From: Magnetococcales bacterium
GTDB lineage: Bacteria; Pseudomonadota; Magnetococcia; Magnetococcales; JADGCL01
Reading direction: 5' to 3'
Assembly (NCBI GenBank): GCA_015229005.1
Contig: JADGCL010000024.1
Coordinates: 1-41,699 of the forward strand
DNA: 41,699 nucleotides
Below the pieces are notes generated by a model. The model had not been told where the DNA came from. It saw only the letters and a program-made list of their open reading frames with translations, and did no database searches. The position numbers and the translations under genes were made by a program. Shown piece after piece: positions 1-15,400 of this stretch (positions are counted from its first letter, which is position 1; every line of letters begins with the position of its first letter).

Positions 1-2
1 GC

Positions 3-2810
3 TGTCGCGGTCTGGGGTGGTCCGACTATTGGGTGGACCTTCGTGCCGCCCGGGTCATGACCTACGAAAGTGCGCACCGGCGACAGGACGGCTCCCACTA
101 CCCGGTGGAGATCGCCGCGACCTTTCTGGCCTATCAGGGACGCGAGTTCGGGCTGCTCTTCGCCCGGGACATCACCGAGAGGAAGCGCTCCGAGGAGGCG
201 TTGCAGAACTATGCCACCGGTCTGGAGGAGATGGTCCAGCAGCGAACCCGGGAGTTGGCGCATGCGGAGCGCCTGGCGAGCCTGGGGACCTTCGCCGCCG
301 GCATGGCCCACGAGATCAACAATCCCAATTCCTTCATTTCCGGCAACGTCACCTTCGTGAAGCAGTACTGGGAGATTGCCCGCCCGATCCTCGAACGCCA
401 CCAGGAGGAGGATGCCTCGGGTCGGGTGGGGGGATTTCTGGAGGAGGTGGTCTCGACCCTCGACGGCATGATGGATGGAAGCCGGCGGATCTCCAAGATC
501 ATCGACAGTCTCAAGGCCTACTCCCGGGGGGGGATGGAGACCGACAAGGTGGAGTGTCGCCTCCTGGAACCGGTCCGGGATGCGGAGTGTCTCCTGCAAC
601 ACCGGTTGAAGCAGGGGTTCCTCCTGAAGATCGAGGTCCCGGCGGAGATCTTCGTGGTCTGTGACCGGCAGCAGCTTTCGCAGGTCTTCGTCAATCTGAT
701 CAACAACGCCATGGATGCCCTCGAAATGATGGCCGGGAAGCGGGAGCGGCGGATCACGATCCGGGCCGAGGCCCGGGATGATCATGTCTGGATCCGGGTC
801 ATGGACAATGGTCCCGGCATCCCGGAGGAGGCCCGGGGCAAGGTCTTCGATCCCTTCTACACCTCGAAGGGCAAAACCAAGGGTACGGGTCTGGGATTGT
901 CGATCGTTCACGGCATCGTCGAAGATCACGCGGGGCAGATCACCGTCTTCAGCTCCCCGGACCCGGAGGCGGAGACCGAATTTCTGATCATCCTGCCCGA
1001 TCTGAAAACCTATCAGGCCATTGCGGCCAGGAGACGGAAGCACGGGTTGAGTCCATCTTCACCGGCGATGAAGGGAGGTTCGGTCGGGCCTCTCCCCCGG
1101 TGGCTGGTTGGCCCCCTTGTCGATCCGGAACGAGAACCGATGCCCGCCGAGACGACGACCAAGCCGATCCTGCTGATTGTCGACGATACCCCGGAATACA
1201 TCGATCTCCTGCGGGCGGCCCTGCAATCCGATTTCACCGTCCGGGTCGCGCTGGACGGCCCCAGGGCCTTGAAGGTTGCCCAAATCCCGCCCCTTCCCGA
1301 TCTCATCCTGCTGGATGTCGTGATGCCGGAGATGAGCGGCTACGAGGTCTGTCGCCGGCTCAAGGAGAACCTCGTGACCCGGGATATCCCGGTCATCTTC
1401 GTCACCGGCAGGACGGAGGCCGAAGATGAGGTGACCGGCCTGAACCTGGGCGCCGTCGATTACATCACCAAACCGATCCGCGTCCCCATCGTCCGGGCGC
1501 GGGTCCGGACGCATGTGCAGCTGAAGTTCGCCCACCGGGAGCTGCGTCTGGCGGCCGAGAAACTCGCCGGTCAATACCGGGAACTGGTCGAGGCGGACCG
1601 GTTGAAACAGGACGTGGAGCGGATCGCCCGTCATGACCTGAAGACGCCTTTGAACGGCATCATCGGTTTTTCCGATCTGTTGTTGCAGGACGAGACCCTT
1701 GCCCAGGACCATCGCCAAAAGGTCAAGAGCATCTGGACGAGCGGTATCAAGGCTCTCCACATGGTCAATCTCTCGCTGGGGTTGCTCCGCATGGAGCAGG
1801 GGTCCTACGTGTTGGAGCCGGTCGATTTCGATCTGTTGTCCCTCATCCGCACCCTCCGGGACGATCTCTCCTCCTGGATTTTCGGTCGTTCCCTGACCCT
1901 GGAGGTCCGGGTCGACTCCCGTCCGATGGCGGCAACCGACGCCTTCTGGGTTCGAGGCGAGGAGGTCCTCTGCTACTCCATGCTCGCCAATCTGGTGCGG
2001 AATGCCCTGGAGGCCTCACCGGAGCATGGGCAGGTGACCCTGGAGCTCGCTGCCGGCGATGGCGTGGCAAAACTCGCGATCCACAATCGGGGAAGCGTGC
2101 CGGAAGCGGTTCGGGATCGTTTTTTCGAGAAATACGTCTCCGCCGGGAAAAACACGGGGACCGGCCTCGGGACCTATTCGGCCCGGCTGATCGCCGAGAC
2201 CATGGGAGGTGGCGTTCGCCTCGTCCGGACTTCCGACGAGGAGGGGACGGTGATCGAGGTGACCCTTCCCCTGGGAGAGGCCCCCGTCCGGGGCAACTCC
2301 TCCCCCCGGGTGGAGGCACTCCTGGCACCCTCGTCCGGATCCCGGGCCCCGGATCGGGGAGAGGCCCCCCCCTCCCCGGGGGAACTCTCCTGGGATACCG
2401 GTGTCCACCCCGGGGGCAGAGCGGCCACGGTGGCGGAAGAGCCTTCGGACAGCTCCTCGGCAAGCCGGGCGACGGGAGAGTCTCCGGATGGAGACCCGGC
2501 AACGCGGGCGACGAGGTTGTCGGCGTTCCTCTCCGAGGCGCCGGGGCATCTGGCGGCTCTCCGGCTGGCCCTGCGCGACCGGCGGGAGGATCTCCTCCTC
2601 CGGGAGGGGGCGTGGCTCCGAGCGACGGCTGGAGGGGTCGGGGCTCGTCGGGTCACCAATGTCGCCATTCGGCTGGTGGGCCTGGTAGAGGCGGAGGCGT
2701 GGGACGACGCCGTGGCGCTCCTCGACCGGCTGGACGTCGAGATGGAGGGGCTCCTGCGGTCGTCGACCGAACCCGGGGGGCCCGGGGGCGAGGGGGCTTC
2801 GGTTTCGTGA
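3..2810 (+). CDS. PAS sensor kinase fused to a REC-kinase, 5' partial
   Basis: The frame is open from the window edge, so the true start lies upstream; numbering is from the codon at 3. Order seen: end of a PAS/PAC domain (1-65, ending in ITERKR), HisKA with H103 in GMAHEINNP, HATPase (about 200-333, with DNGPGIP and GTGLGLS), REC (388-503, phospho-acceptor D438), a second HisKA with H544 in RHDLKTPL, a second HATPase (640-758), a Pro/Ser/Gly-rich linker, and an HPt-like end (838-920). By family this is a cytoplasmic phosphorelay kinase. The REC-kinase half closely resembles the stand-alone proteins at 18473 and 34854, and an in-frame ATG at 1140 sits just before REC, so two genes may have fused. 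The HPt-like end has Ala870 where the phospho-His is expected. Its stop is 63 bp before the MHYT kinase. Confidence 0.9.
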   Translation, partial: CRGLGWSDYWVDLRAARVMTYESAHRRQDGSHYPVEIAATFLAYQGREFGLLFARDITERKRSEEALQNYATGLEEMVQQRTRELAHAERLASLGTFAAGMAHEINNPNSFISGNVTFVKQYWEIARPILERHQEEDASGRVGGFLEEVVSTLDGMMDGSRRISKIIDSLKAYSRGGMETDKVECRLLEPVRDAECLLQHRLKQGFLLKIEVPAEIFVVCDRQQLSQVFVNLINNAMDALEMMAGKRERRITIRAEARDDHVWIRVMDNGPGIPEEARGKVFDPFYTSKGKTKGTGLGLSIVHGIVEDHAGQITVFSSPDPEAETEFLIILPDLKTYQAIAARRRKHGLSPSSPAMKGGSVGPLPRWLVGPLVDPEREPMPAETTTKPILLIVDDTPEYIDLLRAALQSDFTVRVALDGPRALKVAQIPPLPDLILLDVVMPEMSGYEVCRRLKENLVTRDIPVIFVTGRTEAEDEVTGLNLGAVDYITKPIRVPIVRARVRTHVQLKFAHRELRLAAEKLAGQYRELVEADRLKQDVERIARHDLKTPLNGIIGFSDLLLQDETLAQDHRQKVKSIWTSGIKALHMVNLSLGLLRMEQGSYVLEPVDFDLLSLIRTLRDDLSSWIFGRSLTLEVRVDSRPMAATDAFWVRGEEVLCYSMLANLVRNALEASPEHGQVTLELAAGDGVAKLAIHNRGSVPEAVRDRFFEKYVSAGKNTGTGLGTYSARLIAETMGGGVRLVRTSDEEGTVIEVTLPLGEAPVRGNSSPRVEALLAPSSGSRAPDRGEAPPSPGELSWDTGVHPGGRAATVAEEPSDSSSASRATGESPDGDPATRATRLSAFLSEAPGHLAALRLALRDRREDLLLREGAWLRATAGGVGARRVTNVAIRLVGLVEAEAWDDAVALLDRLDVEMEGLLRSSTEPGGPGGEGASVS

Positions 2811-2873
2811 CCTCGGCGGTGCGGCGACATCCCGGAAGAGAGTCGGAAACGGAAATGGGGGGGGTAGAGGACG

Positions 2874-6683
<3,810 letters not shown>

Positions 6684-6725
6684 GGGAATCCTGGTCGGCT
6701 CCGGGCGCATTGGGAAGGCCGGTCG

Positions 6726-8888
6726 GTGCGGCGCACCCTGATCCTGCTGCCGCTGGTCGCCGCCCTGGCCTTTGTCGGTTGGGTGTGGTGGCCGCTCCTC
6801 CATCCCTCCCCCGAGGCGGTTCCCGAGGCCGGGGGAAAGGCGCCGCCGGTGGTGTTGAGGTTCGGTCACAACATGCCCGCCGAGAGCGCCCTTGGGCTCG
6901 CGGCGGCGAAGTTCGCCCAGGAGATCGAGGCAGGCGGCGAGGGGCGGTTGCGGGTGGAGGTCCTCCCCGGCGGTCGAGTGGGCAATGACCTGGAAATGAT
7001 CGAGCGGACCGTGAATGGCGAGCTCGACATTCTCCTTGTCCCCACCGCCAAGATGAGCGTTCCGATACCGGCGATGCAGTACCCGGATCTGCCGTTCCAT
7101 TTCGCCTCCCCGGAGGAACTCTTCCGGCTCCTGGATGGCCCGCCCGGGGAGTTGATCCTGGCCAAACTGCATGCGATAGGACTGGTCGGGGTCACCTTTT
7201 GGGGCAATGGTTTCAAACAGTTCACCGCCAACCGCCCGATTCACGCCCCCGAGGATTTCGCCGGCCTCAAGGTCAGAGTGATGAAGAGCCGGCTCATCAT
7301 GGATCAATTCGCGAGCCTGGGGGCCGTGCCCATCCCCATCGAGTTTCGCGAAACCCGGCAGGCGTTGGCCGATGGGGTGGTGGAGGCCCAGGAGAACCCG
7401 CTCGCCGCCATCGCCGCCATGGGGATCCACGAGGTCCAGTCGCACTTGACGCTGAGTGACCATGCCTATCTGGCCTACGTTCTGGCATTCAGTGAGAAGA
7501 GCTTTGCCAGGCTGGGAGACGCAGCTCAATCCCGGCTGCTGGCGACGGCCAGGGAGCTGACTCCGTGGCAACGGCAGGAGACGGCTCGGCAGGAGGAGCG
7601 GATTCTCGATCGGATCGAGGCCGCCGGGGTTCTGGTCAATCGTCTGAGCGAGGCGGAGAGGGCGAAGTTCGCCGAGCGGCTCCGTCACCTGCCGTTGCAG
7701 TTCGAAGCGGTGATCGGCAGCGATATCCTCTCCAAGGGCGAGGAGATGCGCCGCGCCAGGCGCCCCTCGTCGGCGCGGCAGGAAGAGATTCTGGTCGGCC
7801 TGGACGCGGATTTCTCCCAGTTTCCGGGAGGGGCAGGGCTCGCCATCAAGCGTGGGGCGCTCCTCGCCATGGAGGAGATCAACGCCAACGGCGGGGTCCT
7901 GGGCAAGCGCCTCGGCCTGCTGGCACTGGATGACATGTCCATTCCCAGCCGGGGAGAGGCCAATTTTCGACGGTTGGCCGGGGAGGATTCCCTGGTTGCC
8001 ATTCTCGGAGGTTCCACGAGTACGGTCGCCATCGTTCAGTCCGAAATGGCGGATGAACTCCGGGTCCCCTTTCTGGTTCCCTGGGCGGCGGCATGCGGGA
8101 TCGTGGAACACACCGACCACGGGCCCGGTTTCGTCTTCCGCCTCTCCGCCAATGATCGCCTGGTGGCGCCCTTCCTGGTCGATGCCGCCCTTGCCCGGGG
8201 ATCGCGGGTGGCCCTGGTACTGGAAAACACGTCCTGGGGACGTGGGATCCTGTCGCCGATGCAGGAGCGTTTCCAGGAGCGGGGAAGCGCTCCGGTCGGG
8301 GTCACCTGGATCAATCGGGGGGAAACCGATTTTTCCCGCCACAGGGAGTGGCTCCAGACCTCGCTGGCCGAGGTCGCGATCCTGGTTCTCAGCGTCAACG
8401 AGGGCGTCGAGTGGGTCGGGGCCATGGCGGCGGCGAGGATCGGTCTGCCCCTGGTCTCCCACTGGGGGATCACCAGCGGCGACTTCTTCGAGCGGACCGC
8501 GAACATCCCGGGGAGGGTGGCCCCGGTATTCCTCCAGACCTTTTCCCTGACGCGCGGCGAACCAGTTCGGCTCTTGGCCTTCCAGCAGTCCTACATTGCC
8601 CTTTTCGGCGACCACCCCCTGGAGAGTACCCTGTCGCCGAGCGGCCTGGCCCAGGCTTACGATCTGGTGCATCTCCTTGCCCGAGCGATCCGCGATGCCG
8701 GTACCACGGAGCGGGAGACAGTGCGCCGGTCCTTGGAGAGGATCGACCGTCATGCCGGGCTGATCAAGGAGTATGCTCCCCCCTTTTCGTCCGAAAGGCA
8801 TGATGCCCTGGATGGGAGCGATTATTTTCTGGCCCGCCATGATGCCTCGGGCCACATCGTGCCGTTGGCGCCCGGGGATCGGCAGTGA
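6726..8888 (+). CDS. Double solute-binding protein: DctP (TRAP) fused to LivJ-type domain
   Basis: 720 residues. An N-terminal hydrophobic segment (about 4-26) acts as signal peptide or membrane anchor; no lipobox is seen. Residues 45-325 match TRAP dicarboxylate-type DctP binding proteins: LRFGHN near the start, [13 protein letters not shown], and Arg184 in GLKVRV, the position that in the family grips the ligand carboxylate. Residues 355-700 match the Peripla_BP_6 (LivJ/leucine-binding) family: [25 protein letters not shown] and the SWGRG region. Each half is about the full length of an ordinary binding protein. The GTG start has GGGAAGG seven bases upstream. The stop overlaps the next gene, a kinase with a periplasmic sensor, by 4 bp. 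No TRAP or ABC permease genes lie in the window, so the protein probably presents ligands to that kinase rather than to a transporter. Ligand identities cannot be read from sequence. Confidence 0.9.
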   Translation: MRRTLILLPLVAALAFVGWVWWPLLHPSPEAVPEAGGKAPPVVLRFGHNMPAESALGLAAAKFAQEIEAGGEGRLRVEVLPGGRVGNDLEMIERTVNGELDILLVPTAKMSVPIPAMQYPDLPFHFASPEELFRLLDGPPGELILAKLHAIGLVGVTFWGNGFKQFTANRPIHAPEDFAGLKVRVMKSRLIMDQFASLGAVPIPIEFRETRQALADGVVEAQENPLAAIAAMGIHEVQSHLTLSDHAYLAYVLAFSEKSFARLGDAAQSRLLATARELTPWQRQETARQEERILDRIEAAGVLVNRLSEAERAKFAERLRHLPLQFEAVIGSDILSKGEEMRRARRPSSARQEEILVGLDADFSQFPGGAGLAIKRGALLAMEEINANGGVLGKRLGLLALDDMSIPSRGEANFRRLAGEDSLVAILGGSTSTVAIVQSEMADELRVPFLVPWAAACGIVEHTDHGPGFVFRLSANDRLVAPFLVDAALARGSRVALVLENTSWGRGILSPMQERFQERGSAPVGVTWINRGETDFSRHREWLQTSLAEVAILVLSVNEGVEWVGAMAAARIGLPLVSHWGITSGDFFERTANIPGRVAPVFLQTFSLTRGEPVRLLAFQQSYIALFGDHPLESTLSPSGLAQAYDLVHLLARAIRDAGTTERETVRRSLERIDRHAGLIKEYAPPFSSERHDALDGSDYFLARHDASGHIVPLAPGDRQ

Positions 8889-11800
8889 GCGGCCCTCTCC
8901 CGCCGGCGCCGCCCCGGGGCCTGAGGCGACGCCTGACCTGGCAGATCGGGCTTTTCTTCATCCTGGTGGTCACCCTGGCGACGATGCTGGTCGGCTGGCT
9001 CTTCAAGGTCCAGTTGGAGAAGGAGAGCCGCACCTCCCTGCACGAGATCGCCCTGAGGGAGCTGTTGCGCCTGGAGGACAGGCTCTCCTATCTGATGGAG
9101 ACCACCGCCGCCCTGACCGACAATCCCTTCATGACCACCGGCCTCCTCGACCCGGAAGGGCGGCGGACGCACTTGCCGCAGTTGGCGGCGAACTTCGCGG
9201 CAAACCGGGACGTGGCTTCCTTCGCGCTGGTGGATTTCGATGGTCGCCCGCTCTATGTGGAGGCGCAGAATCCGCCGGACTACAACGAGTTCCCCCAATT
9301 ACGCAAGGCGCTGGCCCTGGGCTGGACGACCGTGGCCGTCACCCCGGGGAGTCACCGTCTGCTGGTGGTCGCCCCCATCGACTACTACCGGACCACCCAG
9401 GGAGCGGTGGTGGTGGAGTTCGAGTTGGAGAGCATTGTCCGGCGCCTGTTCAAGGGGAACCATCCTTTTTACTACGAAATCGAGGATGCCCGGGGAAATC
9501 TCTTCGCCTTCCGGAGCGGCGATCTCGAGGAGGGAGTTCCGCTTCGCCTCATCTCCGCCCGGGTGACGGCGAACTCCGGAGAAATGCCCTGGCTGGGGCG
9601 GTTGGGGTTGACCCTGGAGTTGGGGGTTCCGGCCTCGATCCACGAAGCTCCTGTTCGCGAAGCCCTGCTCCGGTTCGGTTCCCTGGGGTTGTTGTTCCTC
9701 TTTCTGGCGGCGGCGATGGCGGTTCAGATCGGCAACAGCATCGCCCGTCCCATTCTGCTGTTGTGCCAGCGGGTGGCCGATCGTCAGAGCCCCACCTGCT
9801 CTCCGGTCGGCACAGGGGACGAGTTGGAGGCCCTGGCTTTGACCTTCGATCAGCAGACGCGGGAGCTGCGCGCCACCCAGGGAGAGCTGGAAGAGCGGGT
9901 CGAACAGCGCACCCGCGAGCTGCAACAGGCGAGGCAGGTGGCGGAGAGCGCCAACCGGGCCAAGAGCGAATTTCTCGCCAACATGAGCCACGAAATCCGC
10001 ACCCCGATGAACGCCATCATCGGCCTCTCCCACCTCTGTTTGCAGACCCGGCTCACCGCCCGGCAGAAGGATTATCTGCGCAAGGTCCATGCCTCGGCCA
10101 CTTCGCTCCTGCGCATCCTGAACGACATTCTCGATTTCTCCAAGATCGAGGCCGGGCGGATGGAGATGGAAACCACGGAATTTTCCCTGGAATCGGTCTT
10201 CGACTCGCTGGCTTCCCTGGTCTCGGTCAAACTCCAGGAGAAGCCGGTCGAATTCGTCATCGGGTGTGCCGCCGCGGTACCGCCACTGCTCGTGGGAGAT
10301 CCCCTGCGATTGGGCCAGGTGCTGTCCAATCTGACCAGCAATGCCATCAAGTTCACCGAGCGCGGAGAGGTCGTTGTCGAGGTCGGTCTCCTCGAAGAGG
10401 ATGACGCTCACGTTCGCCTCCGGTTCACGGTGCGCGATACCGGTATCGGCATGACCCCGGAACAACAGGAGCGCCTGTTCCAGGTCTATACCCAGGCCGA
10501 TTCCTCCACGACCCGCCGCTACGGCGGCACCGGTCTTGGTCTCACCATCGCCAAACGTCTGATCGAGATGATGGGGGGCGGCATCCACATCGAGAGTGAG
10601 GCCGGGGAGGGATCGCGGTTCATCTTCGATGTACGCTTCGGCGTCTCCCCGGCCTCGACGCAGGAGATGGTTTCATCCCCCGCCGGCGTCGCCGGTCTCA
10701 ACGTCCTTCTGGTCGAGGACAATGACAGTGCGCGGAAAGCAGTGGGAGATTGTCTGCTCTCCCTCTCCTGTCGGGTCACCCCGGTCCGGGATGCACGGGA
10801 GGCCCTGGAGAGCATCCAGCGGGCAGAATGCGCCGGGACCCCGTTCGCGGTCATGATCACCGATCTCCTGATGCCGCGGATGGACGGCGTCACCGCCGTC
10901 GCCAGGATGCACCATGAGCTGGCCTTGAACCGGTTGCCGGCGGTGATCATGACCGCCACCTACGGCAGCGAGGAGGAGGTCGTCAAGCTGGCGATCCGGG
11001 AGAGCCGGGTCAGGGGATTCGTGGCGAAGCCGGTCACCCGCAGACCCTTGGCCGAGGCGATTCAGGAGGCCATCGGCGCGGGGGGACGGGAGGCAGGTGC
11101 TGGTGAGCCGGAGGGTGGTCCCGCTTCGGTCGCGGAGGGCGATTGGCCCTCCGACGAGGTCGCCGACCCGATCACCGGTTTCCGCCGTCATTTGTCCGGG
11201 ACGAGGATCCTGCTGGCGGAGGACAACGAAATCAACCAGCAGGTGGCGCGGGAATTGTTGACGATGGTCGGAGTCACCGTGCTTGTCGCCGAGGATGGCG
11301 CAGAGGCCGTTGCCACCGTCTTCCGAGAGCCCCTGGATGCAGTCCTGATGGACGTGCAGATGCCGGTCATGGACGGGCTTGCCGCCACCCGTGCCATTCG
11401 CCGGGAGCCGCGTTTTGCCGGGCTGCCGATCCTGGCCATGACCGCCAACGCCATGTCCGGCGATCGGGAACGCTGTCTGGAGGCGGGGATGCAGGGGCAC
11501 ATCACCAAGCCCGTGGATCCCGACACGCTCTATGCTACCCTGTGCCTCTGGGTGGGTCTCTCTTCCGCCCCAACCCCTCCTGCCGTTCTTCCTCCCTCCC
11601 CGGAGCAAACCCCGCCCACCGCACGGCGGACTCCGTCCCCGGTCGGGATTTCCGAAGCGGATGAGCTGCCCGAAGTGTCTGAAGCGGATGGGCTGCCCGA
11701 AGCAGATGGGCTGCCCGAAGCAGGTGAGCTGCCCGAAGCAGGTGAGCTGCCCGAAGCGGTCGACGAGCGTCCCGAGAGCGACCCCCGGGTCGGGACGCCG

Positions 11801-12463
11801 GCGGGAGGCGAGCCTTCCCCGTCCCCGGAGTTCGGTCCCATCCCCGGGCTCGACATCCCGGGCGGGGTCAGGCGCATGGGAGGCGCTCTTCCGGGCTATC
11901 TCGGGTTGTTGGCCAAGTTCTGCAACAACCAGTCCGGGGCCGTCGAGGCGTTGGTCCAGGCGTTGGCCAACGGGGAGAAAGAGACGGCGGAACGGATCGC
12001 CCATACCCTCAAGGGGGTGGCGCTCACCATCGGCGCCAATGCCCTCGGAGAGTCGGCCGGGGAGCTGGAGGTCGCTATTCGCATGAACGCCAATGATGAT
12101 CGGATCCTTTCCCTGACGCAGACCGTGGATGGGGAGCTTTCCCGACTCCTGGACGCCATCACCACGGCTCTTCCCCTCGCGACAGCCCCGGTTCCGGCCC
12201 CGGAACCCGCTGCGGAGACCGAGGCGCTGATTCGCCAACGTCATGCCCTGCTCGGCAAAGTAGCACGGCAGTTGTCCCTCTTCGAGGCGGGTGCGGAGTT
12301 CACCCTGGCGTCGCTGCTGCAGTTGCCGATGCCGACGGAGATGGCCTCCTGGTTGCGCGAGATCGAACGCCTGGTCGCCGCCTATGATTTCGAGGGGGCG
12401 TCCGAGCGCCTCGCTCAAGGCTGCGGGCGTTTTGGAATCGACGAGGAGTGGCACCATGGATGA
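8885..12463 (+). CDS. dCache/HAMP hybrid histidine kinase (REC, REC, HPt)
   Basis: 1192-residue inner-membrane hybrid kinase. It has TM1 (20-40), a periplasmic sensor of about 215 residues that looks like a double-PAS (dCache-like) fold, TM2 (263-283), HAMP (283-340), HisKA with H369, HATPase (463-586, GGTGLGL), REC1 (D660 in ITDLLMP), REC2 (D823 in LMDVQMP), an acidic repeat linker (923-962), HPt (H1040 in AHTLKG) and the shared C-terminal tail with YDFEGA. The start is a GTG inside the stop of the solute-binding fusion (GTGA overlap), so translation is coupled and the two products are probably partners: binding protein outside, kinase inside. The catalytic core is close to the MHYT kinase at 2874, with near-identical H-box stretches, pointing to duplication with exchange of the input domain. 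The linker and tail have no assigned function. Confidence 0.93.
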   Translation: MSGPLPPAPPRGLRRRLTWQIGLFFILVVTLATMLVGWLFKVQLEKESRTSLHEIALRELLRLEDRLSYLMETTAALTDNPFMTTGLLDPEGRRTHLPQLAANFAANRDVASFALVDFDGRPLYVEAQNPPDYNEFPQLRKALALGWTTVAVTPGSHRLLVVAPIDYYRTTQGAVVVEFELESIVRRLFKGNHPFYYEIEDARGNLFAFRSGDLEEGVPLRLISARVTANSGEMPWLGRLGLTLELGVPASIHEAPVREALLRFGSLGLLFLFLAAAMAVQIGNSIARPILLLCQRVADRQSPTCSPVGTGDELEALALTFDQQTRELRATQGELEERVEQRTRELQQARQVAESANRAKSEFLANMSHEIRTPMNAIIGLSHLCLQTRLTARQKDYLRKVHASATSLLRILNDILDFSKIEAGRMEMETTEFSLESVFDSLASLVSVKLQEKPVEFVIGCAAAVPPLLVGDPLRLGQVLSNLTSNAIKFTERGEVVVEVGLLEEDDAHVRLRFTVRDTGIGMTPEQQERLFQVYTQADSSTTRRYGGTGLGLTIAKRLIEMMGGGIHIESEAGEGSRFIFDVRFGVSPASTQEMVSSPAGVAGLNVLLVEDNDSARKAVGDCLLSLSCRVTPVRDAREALESIQRAECAGTPFAVMITDLLMPRMDGVTAVARMHHELALNRLPAVIMTATYGSEEEVVKLAIRESRVRGFVAKPVTRRPLAEAIQEAIGAGGREAGAGEPEGGPASVAEGDWPSDEVADPITGFRRHLSGTRILLAEDNEINQQVARELLTMVGVTVLVAEDGAEAVATVFREPLDAVLMDVQMPVMDGLAATRAIRREPRFAGLPILAMTANAMSGDRERCLEAGMQGHITKPVDPDTLYATLCLWVGLSSAPTPPAVLPPSPEQTPPTARRTPSPVGISEADELPEVSEADGLPEADGLPEAGELPEAGELPEAVDERPESDPRVGTPAGGEPSPSPEFGPIPGLDIPGGVRRMGGALPGYLGLLAKFCNNQSGAVEALVQALANGEKETAERIAHTLKGVALTIGANALGESAGELEVAIRMNANDDRILSLTQTVDGELSRLLDAITTALPLATAPVPAPEPAAETEALIRQRHALLGKVARQLSLFEAGAEFTLASLLQLPMPTEMASWLREIERLVAAYDFEGASERLAQGCGRFGIDEEWHHG
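11654..11758 (+). repeat. In-frame 18-bp tandem repeat in kinase linker
   Basis: Five 18-bp units of the form GAAGC(A/G)G(A/G)TG(A/G)GCTGCCC start at 11654, 11681, 11699, 11717 and 11735, with one 9-bp interruption after the first; two further bases of similarity reach about 11758. They encode repeats of EADGLP or EAGELP between REC2 and HPt of the kinase at 8885. Units 4 and 5 are identical, a sign of recent slippage. Copy-number change would alter linker length by six residues without breaking the frame. Confidence 0.9.
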
Positions 12464-15400
12464 GACGATCCCGAGGCCTTCCATCCTCATTGTGGACGAT
12501 TCTCCGGAAAATCTGGATGTCCTGAAGAAGACCCTCATGGATGATTACATGGTGCGTCCGGTGACCAACGGTCCCCTGGCGCTGCGATTGGCCGCCATGA
12601 ACCCGCAACCGGACCTCATTCTTCTCGATATCGTGATGCCGCAGATGGATGGATTCGAGGTTTGCCGGCAACTGAAGCGCGAGATCCGCACCCGGGACAT
12701 CCCGGTGATCTTCATCACCGCCAGGACCAGTGACCGGGACGAATTGGAAGGACTCCAGATCGGCGCCGTCGATTATATCACCAAACCCATCAGTCCCCCC
12801 ATCGTCAGGACGCGGGTCAGGACCCATCTGGCCTTGCGTCATTTCAACCACGAGATGGAAGAAAAAAACCGCCGCCTCGCCGAGATCAACGAAAGGCTGA
12901 ACGACAGCCTGGAGCAACTCTCGGCCTCGGAGGAACGCTTCCGCAGCCTGGTCCAGACCATTCCCGACATCGTTTACAAAATCGATGCCGAGGGACGCTT
13001 CACCTTTTTGAATCGCGCCATCGAACGGCTGGGGTACCACCCCTCCGAGCTGATCGGTAAACATTTTACCGAGATCATTCACAGCGCCGACATCAGGGAT
13101 GCGAGTCTGGAAGGGGTCATCGAGAGGATCGGTCGGGGGACGGCGAACCCGGAGCAGAAACTGTTCGACGAACGGCGGACGGGGGTCAGGATGACGGTGG
13201 GCCTGGAGATCCGCCTGCGTCCCAAGAGCGGGGTCGTCAACGAACTCTTCGAGCTGCGCGACCTGGAGCTGCCGACCGTCAGCGTCGAGGTCAACAGCAC
13301 CGGCCTTTACGGCGAGGTCGGCCACGAGACCTCGTACCGCACCCGCCAGTACATCGGGACGGTCGGGGTGATTCGGGACATCACCGACCGGCAGAAGGCA
13401 CAAAGAACCCTTGTGGAAGAACGCAAGCTTCTGCGGGAATTGATCGATGCGGTGCCACTGCCCATCTTTTTTGCGAGTGATCGGAATCAGCTCGTATTCG
13501 CCAACGAAACCTTCCGCCGCTTTGGTACCGATAATACGGGAGAAGTGGAGGGCGCCAGCCTGGAGGGGATCTTCGGTCGGGAGAACGGTCGACCGTTGGC
13601 CGACCTTGTCAAGACCCTGCTCGACGATCCGGTCAACCAGCGCCTGCGCTCGGAGATGACCCTGACCTCCGGCAGGGGTCGAGAGCACGTCATGGAGGCC
13701 ATGCTCTCCCAGTTCCGCCGGCAGCACCAAGGAAAGTCGGCGGTGATCGGAGTCTTGGTGGATGTGACCGAGCGCAGACACTTCACCGACCAGTTGATCG
13801 AGGCCCGGGGCCGGGCGGAGGCACTGGCGGTGAAGGCAGAGGCGCTGGCGGTGAAGGCAGAGGTGGCCAGCCGCGCCAAGGGGGATTTCCTCGCCAACAT
13901 GAGCCACGAGATTCGCACCCCGCTCAACGCCGTCATCGGTCTGACCCATCTCTGCCTGCAGACCCACTTGAGCGACCAGCAGCGGGGTTATCTCGACAAG
14001 GTCACCCTCAGCGCCAATGCCCTCCTGGCTCTGATCAATGACATTCTCGATTTTTCCCGCATCGAGGCGGGCAGGCTCCTCATGGAGAATGCCCGTTTTT
14101 CCCTGGATGAGGTGTTGACTGGGATCTCCGCCATTCTGGGGATCAAGGTCCAGGAGAAGGGCTTGGAGTTCCTGGTCGATATCGGTCGCGATGTCCCCGC
14201 CTTTCTGGTGGGGGATTCCCATCGTTTTTGTCAGGTATTGACCAATCTGGCCGGAAATGCCGTCAAATTCACCGAAAGGGGAGAGATTGAGATCAAAATC
14301 CGGCTCGTCAGCGAGGAGTCGGAGAGTCTCCTTCTGGAATGCACCGTGCGTGATACGGGGATCGGCATGACACCGGAGGAGATGACCAGGCTGTTCCGGG
14401 AGTTCTCCCAGGGGGACTCCTCCACCACCCGCAAATACGGCGGCACCGGCCTGGGGCTGGCGATCTGCAAGCGGCTGGTGGAGTTGATGGGGGGCGAAAT
14501 CCGGGCGGAAAGCGATCCCGGGATCGGCAGCCGTTTCACCTTCACCGCCCGTTTCGACCGATGTCCCGACCAATCCCCGGACGAGGCGCTTCCCCTCGCA
14601 GGTCCGCCGGAGCTGCGGGTCCTGATCGTGGATGACAACACCCACGCCCGAGAGATCCTGATCCATCACCTGGCGCCCCTGAACTGGCAGCTCGTCACCG
14701 CCACGGATGGGGCGACGGCGCTGCTAAAACTGGCCCTCCAGGAGAAAGCCGGCGCCCCTTTCGATCTTGTTCTCCTGGATTGGAAAATGCCGGGGATGAA
14801 CGGTCTGGAGACCCTCCGGCGAATCCGGGAGGGCAGGCGACCAACGGAGCCACCCCGGGTCATCATGGTGACCGCCTTTGGTTGCGACGAGGTCATACCC
14901 CACGGAGAGCGTGCGCTTTTGGATGGTTATCTATTGAAACCGTTCACCCGTCGGGCTTTGCATGGGGCCGTGGCCGGCGCCCTGGGTCTCTCACACTCCT
15001 CCGTGACGATGGCGAGCAACGATCCCGCCCAGGAAATCCTGGCAGGGTACGAGGGGATCAGGATTCTCCTGGTGGAGGACAACGAAATCAACCAGCAGGT
15101 CTCGCGGGAACTCTTGGAGCGGGTCGGCATCGACGTCATGATCGTCAACAACGGTCGCGAGGCCGTGGCTGTCGCCGGTCGGGAGAGCTTCGATCTTATC
15201 CTGATGGATATGCAGATGCCGATCATGGACGGGTACGAAGCGACCCGGGAGATCCGGCTGCTGCCGGCGATGGCAACGCTCCCCATTGTCGCCATGACCG
15301 CCAATGCCATGAGCGGTGATCGAGAGCGCTGCCTGGCGGCGGGAATGAACGACTATGTGGCAAAACCAGTCTCTCCCGGAGAACTTTACGCAACCCTGGT

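Noticed and set aside
6726..8888. Binding-protein fusion as part of a TRAP or ABC transporter
   Set aside because: No DctQ, DctM, LivH, LivM, LivG or LivF gene is present, and the next gene is a kinase overlapping by 4 bp.
13826..13866. Direct repeat encoding EALAVKA in the REC-PAS-PAS kinase
   Set aside because: It is a single duplication in a coiled-coil segment; too minor to call a functional element.
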